Shown: positions 30,273-40,202 of the stretch, in pieces
Position numbering within the stretch: the first letter of the stretch is position 1
Layout: every line of letters starts with the position of its first letter
Assembly (NCBI RefSeq): GCF_014638095.1
Contig: NZ_BMFH01000001.1
Span: 2,241,227 to 2,305,226 of the forward strand
From: Muriicola marianensis
GTDB taxonomy: Bacteria > Bacteroidota > Bacteroidia > Flavobacteriales > Flavobacteriaceae
Reading direction: 5' to 3'
Length of the DNA stretch: 64,000 nt
The notes under the pieces: generated by a model
The model's input: the letters and a program-made list of their open reading frames with translations, nothing else
Told to the model about the DNA's origin: nothing
Database searches by the model: none
Made by a program: the position numbers and the translations under genes

Positions 30273-32393
30273 ATGGCAATTTTAGAGAATATCCGGAAAC
30301 GGACCACGGTACTGATCCTGATCATCGGGATGGCCCTTTTTGCATTTGTGATCTCAGGGATCTTTACCAGCGATGGTTTTTCCGGTGGAAAAGTTGGCTC
30401 CGCAGTAGGGGAGATCAACGGGGAAGAGATCTCCATCGATGAGTTCAGGCAACAACTGGAGAGGGCAACCCGTGCCAGCGGTCAGAATGCCTCCTCCATG
30501 CAACTGGTGAACAGCATATGGAGCCAGATGGAGCGCAATACCCTCCTCGATCAGCAGATCTCTGACCTCGGTATAGACATCGAACAAGACCAGATCATAG
30601 AGATCATAAAAAGCAGTCCGGGCCTGGCCCAGAATCCCCAATTCGTTGATGAGAACGGGATCTTTGACGAGCGCAGGTTCAGGGAGTTCATCCTCGAGCT
30701 CAAGGTGAATGCCCCTGCTCAATATCAGGACTGGCTGCAGGATGAGCAGGCCATCATCGAGAATGCCAAGCAACAGGCCTATTTCAACCTGGTTCGTGCC
30801 GGGATGGGATCTACCCTTAAGGAAGGGGAGCTCGATTATAAGCTGGCCAACAATAAGGTAGACATTCGCTACGTGCGTGTCCCTTTTACCTCTATCCCCG
30901 ACAGCACCATTTCGGTGACCAAAAAGGAGATCGAGGATTATATCAAGAAAAACGAGAAGAAATACACCCAGGAGCGATCAAGGGATATACAGTTCGTCTA
31001 CTTTGAAGAAGCTCCTTCAGACAAGGACGTGGAAGAAACCGAGTCGGCCATCACAGCCCTCCTCGATGATACTGTTGAATACTCGGCGGAGACCGACAGG
31101 ACGGATACCATCGCCGGCTTCAGAAACACCACTGATGTGGAGGCTTTCCTGTCCAGGTATTCCGATGCCAAATACGACAGTATTTTCAAAGCAAAAGCAG
31201 AATTGCCTGCAAATTTTGCAGACTCCCTGATGGCCCTGAGAATTGGAGAAGTTTTTGGACCTTACCGGGACGGAGACGTATTTAAAGTCTCCAGGATGAT
31301 GGCTAAAAAGCCCAACGGTTCTGTGAAGGCGAGTCATATCCTGATCACTTATGAAGGTGCTGAGCGGGCTAATCCGGATGTAAAACGCACCAAGGAAGAA
31401 GCAGAGGCCAAAGCTCAGGAAGTGCTCAAAGCAGCCCTGGAACCCAACGCAGTATTTGCCCAACTGGCAAGGGATAATTCAGACGGACCTTCCGGACCCA
31501 GGGGCGGTGACCTCGGGTATTTCCAGGAAGGTGTCATGACTCCCAAGTTCAATGATTTTGCCTTTGGCAACCCGGTGGGGTACATCGGACTCGTAGAGAC
31601 GGAATTCGGCTTTCATATCGTCAAGGTCGATGATAAGAGGGACCTGGTTCAACTCGCTACCCTGACCCGCGATATCGAGCCTTCGGAGGAAACCATCAAT
31701 ACCCTTTTCACCGATGCCACCAAATTTGAGATGACAGCAGTAGATTCTGAGAAAAGCCTGAGCGAGGTAGCCCAGGAGAACGATTTTGTGGTAAGGCCGG
31801 TTAACAGGCTGAAAGCCATGGACGAAAACCTTCCCGGGCTGGGAGCCCAGCGCAGGATCGTGCAGTGGGCCTTCAGCGAGGACACCAAGCTTGGGGATAT
31901 CCGCAGGTTTGATGCGAATAACGGCTATGCTGTTGTGCAGCTTACCGCAACTTATAAGGAAGGCCTGATGGATGTGGAAGACGCCTCCGTCACTGTCCTG
32001 CCCCTGCTGAGAAAGAAGAAAAAAGCAGAAAAGATCAAATCGGAAAACGCAGGTAAATCCATGTCTGAGATCGCCTCTGCGAACAATACCACGGTTACAA
32101 CGGCCACAGCCTTAACGGTTAAAGCCCCCACCATCCCGGGTGCGGGAAGGGAGCCCCTGGTTGTCGGAACTGCCTTTTCCATGGAAACCGGGCAAACGTC
32201 CAAACTGATAGAAGGGGAATCCGGGGTCTTTATGTTTGAGGTCACCAAGAAAGAAAATGCACCTGAACTGGATAATTACTCCACCTATGCTGACAACCTC
32301 AAGGCAGGCCTTTCAGCAAGAGTGGCGAATGCCCTGGTCCAGGCTTTGAAGGAAAAAGCCGAGATCGAGGATAACCGGTCAGTATTCTATTAA
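30273..32393 (+). CDS. PpiD/SurA-like peptidyl-prolyl isomerase
   Basis: 706 residues. An N-terminal membrane anchor (TTVLILIIGMALFAFVISGIF, about 11-31) is followed by the SurA_N-like chaperone helix region (VGEINGEEISIDEFRQQLERA, DERRFREFILELKVN). The parvulin domain is at about 345-450 (VKASHILITYEG, FAQLARDNSDGPSGPRGGDLGYFQEGVMTPKFNDFAF, VETEFGFHIVKVDDK). A second helical region completes it. It should fold outer-membrane proteins at the periplasmic face of the inner membrane. A terminator follows at 32417. Confidence 0.92.
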   Translation: MAILENIRKRTTVLILIIGMALFAFVISGIFTSDGFSGGKVGSAVGEINGEEISIDEFRQQLERATRASGQNASSMQLVNSIWSQMERNTLLDQQISDLGIDIEQDQIIEIIKSSPGLAQNPQFVDENGIFDERRFREFILELKVNAPAQYQDWLQDEQAIIENAKQQAYFNLVRAGMGSTLKEGELDYKLANNKVDIRYVRVPFTSIPDSTISVTKKEIEDYIKKNEKKYTQERSRDIQFVYFEEAPSDKDVEETESAITALLDDTVEYSAETDRTDTIAGFRNTTDVEAFLSRYSDAKYDSIFKAKAELPANFADSLMALRIGEVFGPYRDGDVFKVSRMMAKKPNGSVKASHILITYEGAERANPDVKRTKEEAEAKAQEVLKAALEPNAVFAQLARDNSDGPSGPRGGDLGYFQEGVMTPKFNDFAFGNPVGYIGLVETEFGFHIVKVDDKRDLVQLATLTRDIEPSEETINTLFTDATKFEMTAVDSEKSLSEVAQENDFVVRPVNRLKAMDENLPGLGAQRRIVQWAFSEDTKLGDIRRFDANNGYAVVQLTATYKEGLMDVEDASVTVLPLLRKKKKAEKIKSENAGKSMSEIASANNTTVTTATALTVKAPTIPGAGREPLVVGTAFSMETGQTSKLIEGESGVFMFEVTKKENAPELDNYSTYADNLKAGLSARVANALVQALKEKAEIEDNRSVFY

Positions 32394-32416
32394 GATTAGA
32401 GAATAACGAAAAGAAG

Positions 32417-32443
32417 AACCCTGGCTTCGGCCGGGGTTTTTAT
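32417..32443. terminator. Terminator between convergent genes
   Basis: AACCCTGGC-TTCG-GCCGGGGTTTTT forms a strong stem with a T run after the PpiD-like gene. Its other strand overlaps the end of the GHMP kinase gene, so it may serve both. Confidence 0.8.
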
Positions 32444-33354
32444 AATACCATGTCGCGGTAAGAAAGGACAGTCTTATATCCCTTCGCCTTGAAATAAGAA
32501 GGGATATCCCCTTCTCCTCCTGCCAGCACAAAATCGCCTCCCCAGGCCCCCAGGCTTTTAACAATACCGTCAAAATCCGGAAAGATCTGGTCCTGTATCC
32601 GCTCCATCTCCAGGATCCCGGCCAGAAGTGTCTCGTGTTTCTCAATCAGGGCGGTGAATGATTCCCAATTTGTACAAGTGGCCATTTCCCTGCTAATTCC
32701 AGAGATCTCTTCCAGGAAATCTTTATGGTCCCGCACATTCTTTCGGTACATGGCGATTGCTTCCCGACTGCTTTGCTTTCGGTTTAAATGGACGAAATAC
32801 AGTCGGTTGTGGAAGGGAGGGTTGAATGGAACGGGCTCTGAGACGGGAACCCTGTCCTGTACTTTGTAGATCAGGGGACCTGTGGCCCGAGCGCAGGCGA
32901 TGTCGTACCCGCTTCCCCCGAAGGCATTCCACAAGAGGATATAGGGATCTACCCCAGCCCACTGGGCGATGTTGTTGATAAGGGTTGAACTGCTGCCCAG
33001 TCCCCAAATCCTCGGGAATTCGAGTTGGGCAACCGCCCGTATTCCTTTTAAATCTGCATTGAAGTCCGGATTGAGCCTGACAGCTTCCCGGAGCAGTCCC
33101 TGAAGAATGTCCCTCGTGTCATCTCCGGAAGGGTCTTTTTCTTTGGGATCGAGTTGGCCGGGATGAAATTCAGTCTCAAACCAGGTCTTCCCTTCATGAT
33201 CCAGGCTCTTCCACAATAGTCCGGGGGTATTCCCCTCAGAGATATCCAAAGTCTGTCCAAATCTTGCGGGAAGGCCCAGGGCCTCGGCCCCGTCGAGAAC
33301 GGCGTATTCTCCGGTGAGCAATAATTTGCCGTGACTTCGGTAGGTAGCAGACAT
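32440..33354 (-). CDS. GYDIA-type GHMP kinase (mevalonate-pathway kinase)
   Basis: 304 residues. GKLLLTGEYAVLDGAEALGLPARFGQTL is the GHMP start. PRIWGLGSSSTLINNIAQWAG is the ATP loop. FGGSGYDIACARATGPLIYK gives the GYDIA block that names this Bacteroidota subgroup, and LAGGEGDIPSYFKAKGYKTVLSY is a C-terminal motif. It should phosphorylate mevalonate or phosphomevalonate for isoprenoid synthesis. It is 2 bp downstream of HMG-CoA reductase on the same strand, which supports that pathway. Confidence 0.92.
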   Translation of the reverse strand: MSATYRSHGKLLLTGEYAVLDGAEALGLPARFGQTLDISEGNTPGLLWKSLDHEGKTWFETEFHPGQLDPKEKDPSGDDTRDILQGLLREAVRLNPDFNADLKGIRAVAQLEFPRIWGLGSSSTLINNIAQWAGVDPYILLWNAFGGSGYDIACARATGPLIYKVQDRVPVSEPVPFNPPFHNRLYFVHLNRKQSSREAIAMYRKNVRDHKDFLEEISGISREMATCTNWESFTALIEKHETLLAGILEMERIQDQIFPDFDGIVKSLGAWGGDFVLAGGEGDIPSYFKAKGYKTVLSYRDMVL

Positions 33355-33356
33355 GA

Positions 33357-34679
33357 CTATGACGATTCCCTGAGGTTTTCCAGGGCTTCTACCACCGCAT
33401 TGTGGGTGGCGCTGTGTTTCTTAAAATATTCCACCAGTTGTTTCTTCTCCTCTTCGGTGGCTTCCATCTGGTTCAGGATGTTCAGCAGGTGCATCTTCAT
33501 ATGTCCCTGTTGTATCCCGGTTGTCACCAGGGATTGCACGGCTGCAAAATTCTGGGCAAGGCCGGCTACGGCCACGATGCCCATCAGTTCTTTGGCCGAA
33601 GGGTGTTGCAAGATCTCCAGGGCGAGTTTTACCAGCGGGTGGAGGGTGGTGAGTCCGCCCACTGTTCCCAGGGCGATAGGTATCTCTATCCAGAACCGGA
33701 AGACCCCATTACTGATCTCAGCCCGGGTCAGGCTCCTGTAGCTTCCTTCCCGGGAGGCGTAAGCGTGAATACCTGCTTCTACCGCCCTGAAATCATTCCC
33801 TGTAGCCAGGACCACGGCATCGATCCCATTCATGATCCCCTTGTTGTGGGTGACGGCCCGGTAAGGTTCGGCATTGGCAATGGCCACAGCCCTTACGAGC
33901 TTGTCTGCGAACTCCTCCGGGGAAATCCCGGTATCGGCTCCCAGTTCCTCTACCTTGCAGCTTACCTCAGCCCTTACCAGGCACTGGGGTACGTAATTGG
34001 AGAGAATACTCATCACCACCTCTATATCTCTTTCACTGTCTTCAAGAGTATCAGTGGTTGCGGCCTCCCTTCTCAGAGTCTTGGCGAACTGTTCAAGGCA
34101 GGAGTTGATAAAATTGGCACCCATGGCATCGAGTGTCTCGAAGGTGCAATGCAACTGGTAATAATGGTCGAGATCCCGGGTCTTGTTCCTCAATTCGATC
34201 TTTTTGATCCCTCCTCCCCGGGCCACCATATTCTTGGTGATGGGCCGGGTCTCCTCATAGAACAGGGGAGTGATGGAAGTGATGAATTCCTCAAGTCGGG
34301 CAGGATCCCCCTCGTACATAAAATGCACCTGTCCGATCTTTTCTGTGCCCAGCACCTCTGTTTTAAAGCCACCGCGGTTGAGCCAGAACTTCGCCGCTTT
34401 GCTGGCAGCTGCCACCACAGAACTTTCCTCTATGGCCATGGGCATGGCGTATAATTTGCCGTTGATCAGGAAGTTAGGGGCAATACCAAAGGGGAGATAG
34501 TAGTTGGTCAGGGTGTTTTCGATGAACTCGTCGTGGAGCTGCTGCCGCCGCTCATCCGTGTTCCAGTAGGTCTTCAGCAAGGAGATGCTGGCTTCCGGGT
34601 CTTTGGTATACTGCTCGGCGATCCAACGGATCTTTTCCTCCTTGGACAGCTTTGAAAAGCCTTCGATAGGTTCGGGCAT
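33357..34679 (-). CDS. mvaA: Hydroxymethylglutaryl-CoA reductase, class II-like
   Basis: 440 residues. ENTLTNYYLPFGIAPNFLINGKLYAMPMAIEESSVVAAASKAAKFW is the substrate/ENVIG-type block with the catalytic Glu. Then come THNKGIMNGIDAVVLATGNDFRAVEAG with the catalytic Lys and Asp, ALGTVGGLTTLHP, and GHMKMHLLN with the catalytic His near 389. It makes mevalonate from HMG-CoA, or works in reverse, and cofactor choice cannot be read. The kinase follows 2 bp later. A TATCTTTG box is at 34700-34707. Confidence 0.94.
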   Translation of the reverse strand: MPEPIEGFSKLSKEEKIRWIAEQYTKDPEASISLLKTYWNTDERRQQLHDEFIENTLTNYYLPFGIAPNFLINGKLYAMPMAIEESSVVAAASKAAKFWLNRGGFKTEVLGTEKIGQVHFMYEGDPARLEEFITSITPLFYEETRPITKNMVARGGGIKKIELRNKTRDLDHYYQLHCTFETLDAMGANFINSCLEQFAKTLRREAATTDTLEDSERDIEVVMSILSNYVPQCLVRAEVSCKVEELGADTGISPEEFADKLVRAVAIANAEPYRAVTHNKGIMNGIDAVVLATGNDFRAVEAGIHAYASREGSYRSLTRAEISNGVFRFWIEIPIALGTVGGLTTLHPLVKLALEILQHPSAKELMGIVAVAGLAQNFAAVQSLVTTGIQQGHMKMHLLNILNQMEATEEEKKQLVEYFKKHSATHNAVVEALENLRESS

Positions 34680-34699
34680 AGCAACGGCTTATTTGCGGG

Positions 34700-34707
34700 C
34701 AAAGATA
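34700..34707 (-). promoter_or_regulatory. TATCTTTG, -7 box of the HMG-CoA reductase operon
   Basis: An exact TAnnTTTG match on the minus strand, 20 bp before the ATG at 34679. A weak TTTAGG lies about 18 bp further up. Confidence 0.55.
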
Positions 34708-34855
34708 GTGATATTGCCTAAATCCCTGACGTCGGCGGGCAGGGTGATAATTCCGTTCTGCTGGGGTGTCGAAAAGGCAATTGGCAGGGGGAAAGTTATA
34801 TTATTAAAGAGAAAATTAGTAAACTTGAGGGTTTGAATCCGAACAAAACACAGGA

Positions 34856-37018
34856 ATGAAAAAATACCTTTTGCTGTTCCTCATTCTCGCAGCAACTCCA
34901 CAAGCTTTTACTCAACAAAAGGACCTGACCCTGGAAGAGATCTGGGGAGGTGCATTCACGACCCGGGGACTGGAATCCCTGAGATCCATGAACGATGGAC
35001 TGCATTACACCCTCCTCAATGCCGATCCGGAGAGTCGGACCGTCAGCATAGGGAAATACGCCTATGAAACCCTGGAACTCACAGACACGGTCCTGATCTC
35101 GAGCCCAGATAACGATATCCCTTATTTTTCTTCCTACGCTTTTAGCAAGGATGAAGGCAAGGTGTTGCTGGCAACGGATATAGAGAGGATCTATCGCTAT
35201 TCCAGGAGGGGGATCTACTACGTCTACGATATTGAAGATAAGACCACTACTAAAATTTCTGACCGGAAGATCATGTCTCCACAGCTTTCCCCGGACGGGA
35301 GCAAGGTGGCTTATGTGCTGGATAATGATCTTTACTTTCTCGACCTGAGGTCGGGTACTACAACCCGTATCACAAATGATGGGGAGCCCAATGCCATCAT
35401 CAACGGGATCACGGATTGGGTATACGAAGAAGAATTTGGTTTTGTCCGGGCGTTCGACTGGAATTCGGACGGGACTCGTCTCGCTTTTCTGAGGTTCGAT
35501 GAAAGTGCGGTGCCCGAATTCTCCATGGATGTCTATGGGGAAGAATTATATCCTTCCCAGTACCGTTTTAAATATCCCAAAGCCGGGGAAGACAACTCGA
35601 TCGTATCACTTCATCTATACACCATTTCAGACGGGACTCTCAGGGATATCGAGCTGAAGGACGCCTACTATATCCCTCGCATTCTCTGGAAAAACAACCC
35701 TGATGAACTGAGTGTCCGCACTCTCAACCGGGCGCAGAACCACCTGAAAATGTATACTGTGAAAGGTGTGGATGCTTCCGTTTCACTGTTGTTGGAGGAG
35801 AAGGATGAAGCCTATGTGGATATCACGGACGACCTCACTTTCCTGGAAGACGACAGCTTTATCTGGACGAGCGAAAAGGACGGGTTCAACCATATGTATC
35901 TCTACAACCGGGACGGAAGCCTGAAACGGCAACTGACGTCAGGACCCTGGGAAGTGACCAGCTACTACGGTTATGACCCCGGCAAAAAGGCCATCTTCTA
36001 CCAGAGCACAGAGAACGGGTCCATAAACCGGGACGTTTACAGGGTCGGGATCAATGGGAAGAACAAAAAGCGACTCACGAACCAGACCGGTACTAACAAT
36101 GCCGACTTCAGTACCAATTTCACCTATTTTATCAATACCTATTCCAGCGCGGAAACGCCTTACGTCTATACCCTCAACAGGGCCTCAGACGGGGAGAAGG
36201 TCAGGGATATCCTGGACAATTCGGCACTAGCAGAAAAACTAAAAGGATACAAGACCAGTCCGAAGGAATTCTCCACCATTCAGATCAATGGGTACGACCT
36301 CAATATGTGGATGATCAAGCCTGCCGACTTTGACCCCACTAAATCCTATCCACTATTCTTGTTTCAGTACAGCGGACCCGGGTCTCAGCAGGTGGCCAAC
36401 CGCTGGTGGGCGAGTAATGATTATTGGCATCAGATGCTGGCGCAGCAGGGAATCGTCGTGGCCTGTGTAGACGGCAGGGGAACCGGATACAAAGGGCGCG
36501 ATTTCAAGAAAATGACCTATCGTGAACTGGGGAAATACGAGGTGGAGGACCAGGTCGCGGTGGCCGAGAAACTAAGTGAATATCCCTGGATCGATGCAGA
36601 TCGAACCGGGATCTGGGGGTGGAGTTATGGGGGCTTTATGTCTTCCAACTGTATCCTCCAGGGCAATGAGACCTTTGAACTGGCCATCGCCGTGGCGCCT
36701 GTGACCAGCTGGAGGTTTTACGATACGATCTACACGGAGCGCTATATGAGTACCCCCCAGGACAATCCCAATGGGTACGACGATAACAGTCCGCTTACCT
36801 ACCCCGCCATGCTAAAAGGGGATTACCTCCTGATCCACGGCTCGGGGGATGACAATGTACACGTACAGAACACCATGCGGATGATCGAAGAGCTGGTACA
36901 GGCGAACAAGCAATTCGACTGGGCCATCTATCCCGATAAAAATCACGGGATCTACGGGGGTAATACCCGACTGCAACTATACACTAAAATGACCAATTTT
37001 ATAAAAGACAATCTCTAA
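34856..37018 (+). CDS. S9 dipeptidyl peptidase IV-like enzyme
   Basis: 720 residues with a signal peptide ending TPQAFTQQ. The N-terminal beta-propeller (about 25-460) has YEEEFGFVRAFDWNSDGTRLAFLRFDES and the double-Glu DWVYEEEFGF that positions the peptide amino end in DPP-IV. The C-terminal hydrolase has GWSYGGFMSS (Ser nucleophile), GSGDDNVH (Asp) and NHGIYG (His). It removes dipeptides, usually after proline or alanine, outside the cytoplasm. It is 18 bp before the first of two POT peptide transporters, so peptide breakdown and uptake are linked. Confidence 0.95.
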   Translation: MKKYLLLFLILAATPQAFTQQKDLTLEEIWGGAFTTRGLESLRSMNDGLHYTLLNADPESRTVSIGKYAYETLELTDTVLISSPDNDIPYFSSYAFSKDEGKVLLATDIERIYRYSRRGIYYVYDIEDKTTTKISDRKIMSPQLSPDGSKVAYVLDNDLYFLDLRSGTTTRITNDGEPNAIINGITDWVYEEEFGFVRAFDWNSDGTRLAFLRFDESAVPEFSMDVYGEELYPSQYRFKYPKAGEDNSIVSLHLYTISDGTLRDIELKDAYYIPRILWKNNPDELSVRTLNRAQNHLKMYTVKGVDASVSLLLEEKDEAYVDITDDLTFLEDDSFIWTSEKDGFNHMYLYNRDGSLKRQLTSGPWEVTSYYGYDPGKKAIFYQSTENGSINRDVYRVGINGKNKKRLTNQTGTNNADFSTNFTYFINTYSSAETPYVYTLNRASDGEKVRDILDNSALAEKLKGYKTSPKEFSTIQINGYDLNMWMIKPADFDPTKSYPLFLFQYSGPGSQQVANRWWASNDYWHQMLAQQGIVVACVDGRGTGYKGRDFKKMTYRELGKYEVEDQVAVAEKLSEYPWIDADRTGIWGWSYGGFMSSNCILQGNETFELAIAVAPVTSWRFYDTIYTERYMSTPQDNPNGYDDNSPLTYPAMLKGDYLLIHGSGDDNVHVQNTMRMIEELVQANKQFDWAIYPDKNHGIYGGNTRLQLYTKMTNFIKDNL

Positions 37019-37036
37019 ACAAACTGAGCAATCATT

Positions 37037-38422
37037 ATGGCAACGACGACAAAACTACCTACTCAAAAACAGCTTTTCGGCCATCCTGTTGGTCTGTATA
37101 TCCTGTTCTTTACTGAAATGTGGGAACGATTCTCCTACTACGGTATGCGGGCCATCCTCGTCCTCTACCTGGTAGCCAGGACCACGGAGGACAACCCCGG
37201 CCTGGGCTGGACCAACGGGGAAGCCCTGGCCCTCTACGGCTGGTACACTATGCTGGTCTATGTTGCCTCTATTCCCGGGGGATGGATAGCGGATAAGTTT
37301 CTGGGTCAGAAAAAGTCGGTGCTCTATGGAGGGATCCTCCTGGTGATCGGGCACAGCGTATTGGCCATAGAACAGATGTGGGCGTTTTATTCCGGTCTTG
37401 GTTTCATCATCGCGGGTGTAGGGATGCTCAAACCCAATATTTCTACCATGGTAGGCGGATTGTACAAGCAAGGTGACATCCGAAGGGACAAAGGGTTCAC
37501 TATTTTCTATATCGGGATCAACATAGGAGCTTTTCTCTCCAGCCTCATCGTAGGAACTGTAGGAGAAGTTTACGGGTGGCATTACGGTTTCGGGTTGGCC
37601 GGGATCGGGATGGCTCTTGGCCTGCTGCAGTACTTGCTGGGACAGAAATACCTGAAACACGTTGGGAACTTCCTGGGTTCGTCTGAGGACAAAGTAGAAA
37701 AAGAGGCCATGAACAGGCCGCTGACCAAGGTGGAGAAGGACAGGGTGATTGTGCTCTTTATATCCTTTGCCCTGGTCATCATCTTCTGGGGGGCCTTTGA
37801 ACAGGCCGGAGGACTTATGAATATCTATGCCTCCGAGAAAACAGACCGGATGCTGTCTTTCTCCCTGCCCTTTATCGGCAATGAGATCCCGGCCTCCTGG
37901 TTCCAGTCGCTCAACGCCATGTTCATCATTTTCCTGGGCACCTCAGTGGCGGGATACTGGGCGCGAAGAAAGCTCAAGGGCAAATTATCTACCGGTCTCT
38001 TTAAAATGATCCTGGGTCTGATAATCATGGGTACCGGATTCTTTTTTATGTCTGCTGCGGCGGTTGAATTCAACAATGAAGGTGCCTCAGCCATGTATTG
38101 GCTGGTGCTGGCCTATCTGTTCCACACAGTAGGTGAACTCTGTATATCTCCGGTGGCCCTTTCCTATATCACCAAACTGGCTCCCCTGAAATACGCTTCC
38201 TTTATGATGGGGATCTATTTCGCCATGACCGGTTTCGGTAATAAGCTGGCAGGCTTGCTGGGAGAGTCGGCCTCGGAATTTGGTGAATTTGCGGTATTTA
38301 CCGGTATTGCTGTCTTCTGTATCGCTTTTGGTTTCTTGGTCATGTTATTCAGGAAGAAACTGGAAGCCCTCACTCACGGGGCTGAGGATGATGAGCACGT
38401 GATCAGTCCGGAGGAAGCCTGA
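37037..38422 (+). CDS. POT-family proton-dependent peptide transporter 1
   Basis: 461 residues with about 12 membrane helices. LFFTEMWERFSYYGMRAILVLYL carries the ExxERFxYYG motif of POT/PTR carriers, and IADKFLGQKKSVLYGG and GELCISPVALSYITKLAPLKYASFMMGIYF are further POT motifs. It imports di- and tripeptides with protons. It follows the DPP-IV gene by 18 bp and is followed by a second POT gene. Confidence 0.95.
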   Translation: MATTTKLPTQKQLFGHPVGLYILFFTEMWERFSYYGMRAILVLYLVARTTEDNPGLGWTNGEALALYGWYTMLVYVASIPGGWIADKFLGQKKSVLYGGILLVIGHSVLAIEQMWAFYSGLGFIIAGVGMLKPNISTMVGGLYKQGDIRRDKGFTIFYIGINIGAFLSSLIVGTVGEVYGWHYGFGLAGIGMALGLLQYLLGQKYLKHVGNFLGSSEDKVEKEAMNRPLTKVEKDRVIVLFISFALVIIFWGAFEQAGGLMNIYASEKTDRMLSFSLPFIGNEIPASWFQSLNAMFIIFLGTSVAGYWARRKLKGKLSTGLFKMILGLIIMGTGFFFMSAAAVEFNNEGASAMYWLVLAYLFHTVGELCISPVALSYITKLAPLKYASFMMGIYFAMTGFGNKLAGLLGESASEFGEFAVFTGIAVFCIAFGFLVMLFRKKLEALTHGAEDDEHVISPEEA

Positions 38423-38445
38423 TAGTAACACTTAAAACATCAGGT

Positions 38446-40200
38446 ATGAACACAGACATAGAAAATCTATTCAAGGACAAGGTACTGGGCCACCCCGCAG
38501 GCCTGTTCGTACTCTTCTTTACAGAGATGTGGGAACGGTTTTCCTTCTACGGGATGCGGGTATTGCTGGTCCTGTTCCTGACAGCCCCTATCCTGGACAG
38601 CAATCCGGGGTGGGAATGGCCCAGGGAACACGCCCTGGCCCTGATCGGGACCTACGCATCTCTGCTCTATCTCACGCCCATCCTTGGGGGATATATTGCC
38701 GATAAGTTCACAGGCTACAAAAAAGCAATCATTATCGGGTGTTCCGTGATGACCCTGGGACATGCCTGTATGGCTCTGGAAACCGTGTGGAGTCTTTACA
38801 CAGGATTGGCCTTGCTGGTGATAGGGACCGGGTTTTTCAAGCCCAATATTACCGCTGTGATCTCCGAGATGTACAGGGGGAAGGAATCCAAAAAGGACGG
38901 TGCCTATACCATCTTCTACATGGGGGTGAATGCAGGGGCCTTTTTCGGAATGATGTTGTGTGGCTACCTGGCAGAGAACTACGGATGGGCCTGGGGCTTT
39001 GGCCTGGCCGGGATCTTTATGTTCTTCGGGATGCTGCAGTTCTGGCTGGCCGGAGGCCTGTTTGGGCGGATAGGGGACAAGCCCCTGAAAGCTTCTGAGA
39101 TCACAGATAATAAAGAGGAACAGGAAGAGGAGGAAAAATTGAACCCTTTCACAAAGTTCGATTACCTCTTAATTGGCCTGTCCTCCCTGGGCGGACTCCT
39201 ATACCTCTTTAACGATCCCCTTTCCAAGATAGAGGGCATCAATTTGCTCGATTTTAGCCTCTTCGGCTATGGCGGTTCTATAGAAGTGGTCGTGATCTCC
39301 CTTATTCTTTTCCTTATCCTGATCATATCCAGGACACTGCGGTATACCGCCGTGGTGAGGAACCGCATATTTGCCGTGGCCATCTTTGGCCTTTTTACGG
39401 TCATTTTTTTCGCCACCTTTGAACAGAACCTTGGTACCATGACCATCTTTGCCCGGGATTATACGGACAGGGTGCTTACGGGCTCCGCATCGATGATTTT
39501 TAAGATCGTGGATGCGCTTCTGACCACTGTGCCCATGATGATCATCACCTGGGTGCTTTATCTGCTTTTCAAGAAGACCTATAGTCGGATTCCGTATTCC
39601 AATATCGCCCTCGCCCTGGCTTTCATTGGCATCTGGGGCCTTTTGATCTTCCGGCTTTACGACAAGTTCTCCCAGACCGGGAATGAGGTGGAAGCCAGTT
39701 GGTTTGCCATCCTCAATTCCTTTTTTATCATCACCCTGGCGCCTTTGTTCTCCCGCTGGTGGGAGAGCAAGTACAACCCCAGTGCTGCCCATAAATACGG
39801 GATCGGACTCATCCTCCAGGGCCTTGGCTTTGCCGTACTCGTATTCGGGACCCTGAGTATTCCCCAGGGAGCTGCCTCGGCTTCGGTGAGTATGATCTAC
39901 CTCATCTTGGCCTACCTCCTGATTACGATGGGGGAACTCTGCGTATCACCCGTAGGGCTGTCCTACCTAAGTAAGCTGGTCCCTCCCAGGATGATCGGGT
40001 TTATGTTTGGGATCTGGTACCTGGCCATTGCGATCGGGCAGAAACTCGCCGGTACCCTGGGCGGCATGATTGACGAGATCACAGCCAATTATTCCCTCAG
40101 CAGCTTCTTTGGGATCTTTACGGTCCTCTGTATCGCCCTGGGAGGAATATCCATCGTGCTGAACAAGCCCCTGAAACGGATGATGCACGGGATCCGCTAG
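38446..40200 (+). CDS. POT-family peptide transporter 2 (longer)
   Basis: 584 residues. The same start motif is present (LFFTEMWERFSFYGMRVLLVLFL), then IADKFTGYKKAII, and the later GELCVSPVGLSYLSKLVPPRMIGFMFGIWY. It is about 120 residues longer than the first copy, mostly from an acidic cytosolic loop (NKEEQEEEEKLNPF near 225-240) and extra helices in the middle, so it is a paralogue with its own range rather than a copy. The gap is 23 bp. It is convergent with comEC, with stops 2 bp apart. Confidence 0.95.
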   Translation: MNTDIENLFKDKVLGHPAGLFVLFFTEMWERFSFYGMRVLLVLFLTAPILDSNPGWEWPREHALALIGTYASLLYLTPILGGYIADKFTGYKKAIIIGCSVMTLGHACMALETVWSLYTGLALLVIGTGFFKPNITAVISEMYRGKESKKDGAYTIFYMGVNAGAFFGMMLCGYLAENYGWAWGFGLAGIFMFFGMLQFWLAGGLFGRIGDKPLKASEITDNKEEQEEEEKLNPFTKFDYLLIGLSSLGGLLYLFNDPLSKIEGINLLDFSLFGYGGSIEVVVISLILFLILIISRTLRYTAVVRNRIFAVAIFGLFTVIFFATFEQNLGTMTIFARDYTDRVLTGSASMIFKIVDALLTTVPMMIITWVLYLLFKKTYSRIPYSNIALALAFIGIWGLLIFRLYDKFSQTGNEVEASWFAILNSFFIITLAPLFSRWWESKYNPSAAHKYGIGLILQGLGFAVLVFGTLSIPQGAASASVSMIYLILAYLLITMGELCVSPVGLSYLSKLVPPRMIGFMFGIWYLAIAIGQKLAGTLGGMIDEITANYSLSSFFGIFTVLCIALGGISIVLNKPLKRMMHGIR

Positions 40201-40202
40201 GA

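Noticed and set aside
33402-34454. 350-residue plus-strand frame
   Set aside because: Antisense of HMG-CoA reductase, whose catalytic motifs are all on the minus strand.
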